This document shows positions 61,421 to 64,000 of a stretch of 64,000 nucleotides of DNA, in pieces (position 1 is the stretch's first letter; every line of letters begins with the position of its first letter). Below the pieces are notes generated by a model, which saw nothing but the letters and a program-made list of their open reading frames with translations, was not told the DNA's origin and ran no database searches. The translations under genes and the position numbers were made by a program. This DNA is from Cycas panzhihuaensis. Its lineage: Eukaryota; Cycadophyta. Location: positions 233,623,741 through 233,687,740 of the forward strand of contig CM041465.1 of the NCBI GenBank assembly GCA_023213395.1. The letters run 5' to 3'.

Positions 61421-63001
61421 CTTTAGTTTCTAATGATGGTGAGCCCACATGTTATCAAGAAGCAGTAGATGATATCTATGGAGAGAAGTGGATAAGGGCT
61501 ATGCAGGAAGAGATAGATGCTTTGAAGAAAAATAATTTATGGAACTTGGTAGAACTTCCACATGGTAGGAAGACTATTGGCTGCAAGTGGGTTTTCAAAA
61601 AGAAAACAGCTGTTGATGGAAAGGTTGATAAATATAGGGTAAGACTTGTGGCTAAAGGTTTTGCATAGAAAGCAGGTATTAGCTTTCATGAGATCTTTTC
61701 ACCAGTTGTTAAACTAATTTCAATTTGAGTGTTGTTAGCATTGGTAGCTTCTCTCGATTTGGAGTTGGAGTAGTTAGATGTAAAAATAACTTTTCTACAT
61801 AGAGATTTAGATGAGGAGATCTATATGGATCAACCAGAAGGGTTTGTACAAGATGGCAGGAAAAGACTTATTTGCAGGCTCAAGGAAATCATTGTATGGT
61901 CTGAAGCAATCACGTAGGCAGTGGTACAAGAAGTTTGATACCTTCATGGAGAGCCAAAATTTCAAAAGAAGTGAGTATGATCATTGTGTTTACTTTAAAT
62001 TTATGGACAATGGCTTATTCATTATCTTGGTGTTATATGTTAATGACATACTGGTTACAAGCAAGAGCATGGAAGAAATCAATAAGCTAAAGGCTCAATT
62101 GGCTAGGACTTTTGATATGAAGGATCTAGGAGCTGTAAAATAAATCTTAGGCATGGAGATACACAAAGACATGAAAAATGGTAAGCTATAGTTATCACAA
62201 CAGAAATATGTGGAGAAGGTGCTAACCAGGTTTGGTATGGCAAATGTGAAACCAGTGAGTATCCTATTGGCTTCCCACTTCAAGCTTTCTTCAAATATGA
62301 GTCCTAGTAGTGAAGAAGAAAAGGCTTGTATGTCTTATGTGCCTTATGCCAGTGCAGTAGGAAGTTTGATGTATGCCATGGTATGTAAAAGACCTGCTAT
62401 TTCACATGCAGTCAGTGTAGTTAGCAGGTTTATGGAAAATCTAGGAACGGAACGTTAGGCTATAGTGAAATGGGTGCTTCGGTACTTGAGAGGTACGAGT
62501 GATTACTGCATCACCTTTGGAGGTAAAGATAATCAGGTTTGTAGATATATTGATTCAGACCTTATAGAAGATTTAGACAAAAGAAGGTCTACTTCAGGTT
62601 ATATTTTTACTCTTGCAAATAGTCTAGTTAGTTGGATGCCCAAATTACAGAGTACAATTATACTGTCAACCATGGAAGCTGAATATGTTGCTACAACACA
62701 TGCTTATAAAGAAGTAATCTGGTTACAGGGTCTATTGGTTGAGCTTGGAAGGATACAGGAAAATATAAAGGTATTTTATGATAGTTAAAGTGCCATTTAC
62801 TTAGCCAAGAATCCAGCTTATCACAGTAGAATAAAGCATATTGCTCTTAAGTACCATTTTGTTAGACAGGTTGTGGAAACAGGTGGAGTGGCACTTGAGA
62901 AGATTTACACCAATCAGAATTATGCTAATATATTCACAAAACCAGTACTATTAGAGAATTTCAAATGGTATTTGACTTCTCTTGGCTTACAGAAAAGATG
63001 A
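61421..63001 (+). pseudogene. Copia G reverse transcriptase and RNase H, two frameshifts
   Basis: A frame change near 61423 separates linker and RT. RT: WIRAMQEEIDALKKN near 61490, GCKWVFKKK near 61580, KYRVRLVAKGFA near 61635, DLDEEIYMDQPEGF near 61810. A one-base shift near 61886 follows, then KSLYGLKQSRRQWYKKF near 61890-61935. The active site reads LYVNDILVTS near 62035, with one Asp of YVDD changed to Asn. RNase H: YIDSDLIEDLDKRRSTSGY near 62545-62600, STMEAEYVA near 62665, KVFYDS, IKHIALKYHFVR and ANIFTKPV near 62770-62945. Ends at TGA 62999-63001. Confidence 0.92.
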
Positions 63002-63036
63002 TGAAGGATCCAGGAAAGGTACCAGGTAATTGTTGT

Positions 63037-63048
63037 CAAGGTGGAGAT
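63037..63048 (+). other. Polypurine tract of copia G
   Basis: AAGGTGGAGATT directly before the 3' LTR, the usual plant copia form. Confidence 0.88.
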
Positions 63049-63670
63049 TGTTGGATATTGTGACAACAATTATCGAGCTAAAATTTTGGCATGTTTTTGG
63101 CGTAGTTTCCTCCTCCCTAATCTTTCTTAGTGGGTTCCAAGGGAGGCGGGAGCCCCCCTTGGTCGGGGGGTGCGGGGGGGTTTGGGGGTGATAGCCCCCA
63201 ACTCAAAAAATTAGCCACGTAAACCTTATCAAAATGTAAAGAGAATCAGGGTTGTTTGATACAAATACCCTAGATTCTATTGTTGAGATTTAGGTCTTGG
63301 ATGTTCCTCTCATGTAGCCCATTTTTAGGGCTTTTCTTATTATGTTGTAATGGAATGTAATGTACTATGAAGAGGGCAGCGATTGGTTATTGTTCCAGAG
63401 AGCACTATGTAACCTAAGATGTATTGTTTCTCCATTCTACAGTAATAAAGCTCAATACCTTTCCTATGTGGATGTTTCCTTAGCACACTACTAGGGTTTT
63501 ACCATGTTATATCAAGTGCATATGTGATATTTAGCTTTCATTTTCATATTATTGTATAATTTTTGATTTTAGAACTTGCATGTAATTTTAAGTTTTGATT
63601 TCTGTAACTAGTTGTAAAAATGTAATAGATCTTGGTGGCGGTTAAAGGGTTGGACCTTGTATTCTCAACA
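63049..63670 (+). repeat. 3' LTR of copia G (622 bp)
   Basis: TGTTGGATAT to TCTCAACA, aligning end to end with the 5' LTR and followed by the AAAAT duplication. Confidence 0.93.
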
Positions 63671-63798
63671 AAAATAATATAATTTTAAGCTCTCTAATAC
63701 AAAATAAAGTTCTCAAATAAGCTCTCAAGCTCATATGAATTATGAGTGAGAGGCATTAATGGCTCTGTGCAATCCTAGTGGGGAAATGTGGTCAACAA
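63671..63798. other. Copia F leader, proximal part
   Basis: Continuation of the copia F leader after the copia G insertion, up to its primer site. Confidence 0.6.
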
Positions 63799-63811
63799 TG
63801 GCTCTGATACC
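63799..63811 (-). other. Primer-binding site of copia F
   Basis: GGCTCTGATACCA on the plus strand is an exact TGGTATCAGAGCC on the element strand, three bases from the LTR. Confidence 0.88.
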
Positions 63812-63814
63812 AAT

Positions 63815-64000
63815 TGTTAGGTGAAGGATCTAGTTGCCACACTCTACTACACTAAAGCAATAGCACATAATAAGAGCAAAATGAAGAGAACAAGATTGAG
63901 AGCAAAAATGAGAGATGAGAATTATGACTCTTCCTTTCACATTTAGCCTTATATATCAGAGGATATACATTAATATTTCTAAAGGAGTTTCTAACCTAAT
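63815..64000 (-). repeat. 5' LTR of copia F, partial
   Basis: Starts TGTTAGGTGAAGG and matches 51225 onward to the window end; the rest lies outside. Confidence 0.85.

Larger units (their letters stand above)
58384..63670 (+). mobile_element. Ty1-copia element G, near-complete, perfect AAAAT target duplication
   Basis: Two 0.62-kb LTRs, TGGTATCAGAGCC primer site, Gag, protease, integrase, RT, RNase H and a polypurine tract, all in copia order on the plus strand. AAAAT flanks both ends (58379-58383 and 63671-63675). It lies inside the leader of copia F on the opposite strand. It is the best-preserved LTR element in the window, but stops and at least two frameshifts inactivate it. Protease and knuckle motifs look Tork-like, a tentative lineage call. 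Confidence 0.93.
51225..64000 (-). mobile_element. Ty1-copia element F, split by copia G, 5' LTR runs off the window
   Basis: Minus-strand order: 5' LTR from 63815 to beyond the window end, primer site, leader, Gag, protease, integrase, RT, RNase H, polypurine tract, 3' LTR at 51225-51522. All copia domains are present, though broken. The plus-strand copia G sits in its leader. Without G the visible part is about 7.5 kb. Confidence 0.87.

Overview
This window looks like a stretch of nuclear DNA from a large, repeat-rich seed-plant genome. The reasons are plant-type Ty1-copia and Ty3-gypsy LTR retrotransposons, a plant L1-type LINE whose ORF1 has a DUF4283-like domain and a zinc knuckle, primer-binding sites complementary to the plant initiator tRNA-Met (TGGTATCAGAGCC and decayed forms), and AT-rich DNA between elements. 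I cannot name the species. I found no convincing host gene, tRNA, rRNA or CRISPR array. Almost every coding stretch belongs to a mobile element, and nearly all are broken by stops and frameshifts.

Layout. 1-4.1 kb: GC-rich LINE on the minus strand, with an intact 498-residue ORF1 and a once-frameshifted ORF2 cut by the window edge. 4.1-7.57 kb: truncated minus-strand copia (A). 7.7-10.3 kb: truncated plus-strand copia (B). 10.3-13.2 kb: minus-strand copia (C), whose LTR abuts an unrelated LTR; the junction is duplicated in tandem (period 232). 14.7-20.3 kb: plus-strand gypsy (1) with ~1 kb LTRs that each contain an AT microsatellite; gag, protease and RT are deleted. 21.4-21.75 kb: an LTR preceded by three primer-site-like motifs.

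22.2-40.4 kb is one nested block. An old gypsy (3) has its gag interrupted by a full copia (D), and D's RT is in turn split by a minus-strand copia (E). About 80 bases beyond D, a chromodomain-like gypsy (2; 5-bp target duplication GTAAG) interrupts the old gypsy again. 40.4-45.2 kb is unassigned AT-rich DNA. 45.2-49.9 kb is a striking ~4.7-kb tract of almost pure alternating purine-pyrimidine dinucleotides (TA with TG/CA blocks). 51.2 kb to the window end is a minus-strand copia (F) split by a better preserved plus-strand copia (G; perfect AAAAT target duplication, paired 0.6-kb LTRs).

The genes do not form a host pathway. Each element encodes, or once encoded, capsid-like Gag, protease, integrase, reverse transcriptase and RNase H for its own copying. 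Many in-frame stops sit where Gln, Trp or Arg is expected, consistent with decay by deamination of methylated cytosine. Nothing here demonstrates a new biological system. The most unusual items are the dinucleotide tract, the dimeric minisatellite and duplication inside the gypsy-2 gag, the LTR-LTR junction duplication, the primer-site triplet, and the AT-hook-like tail on LINE ORF1.
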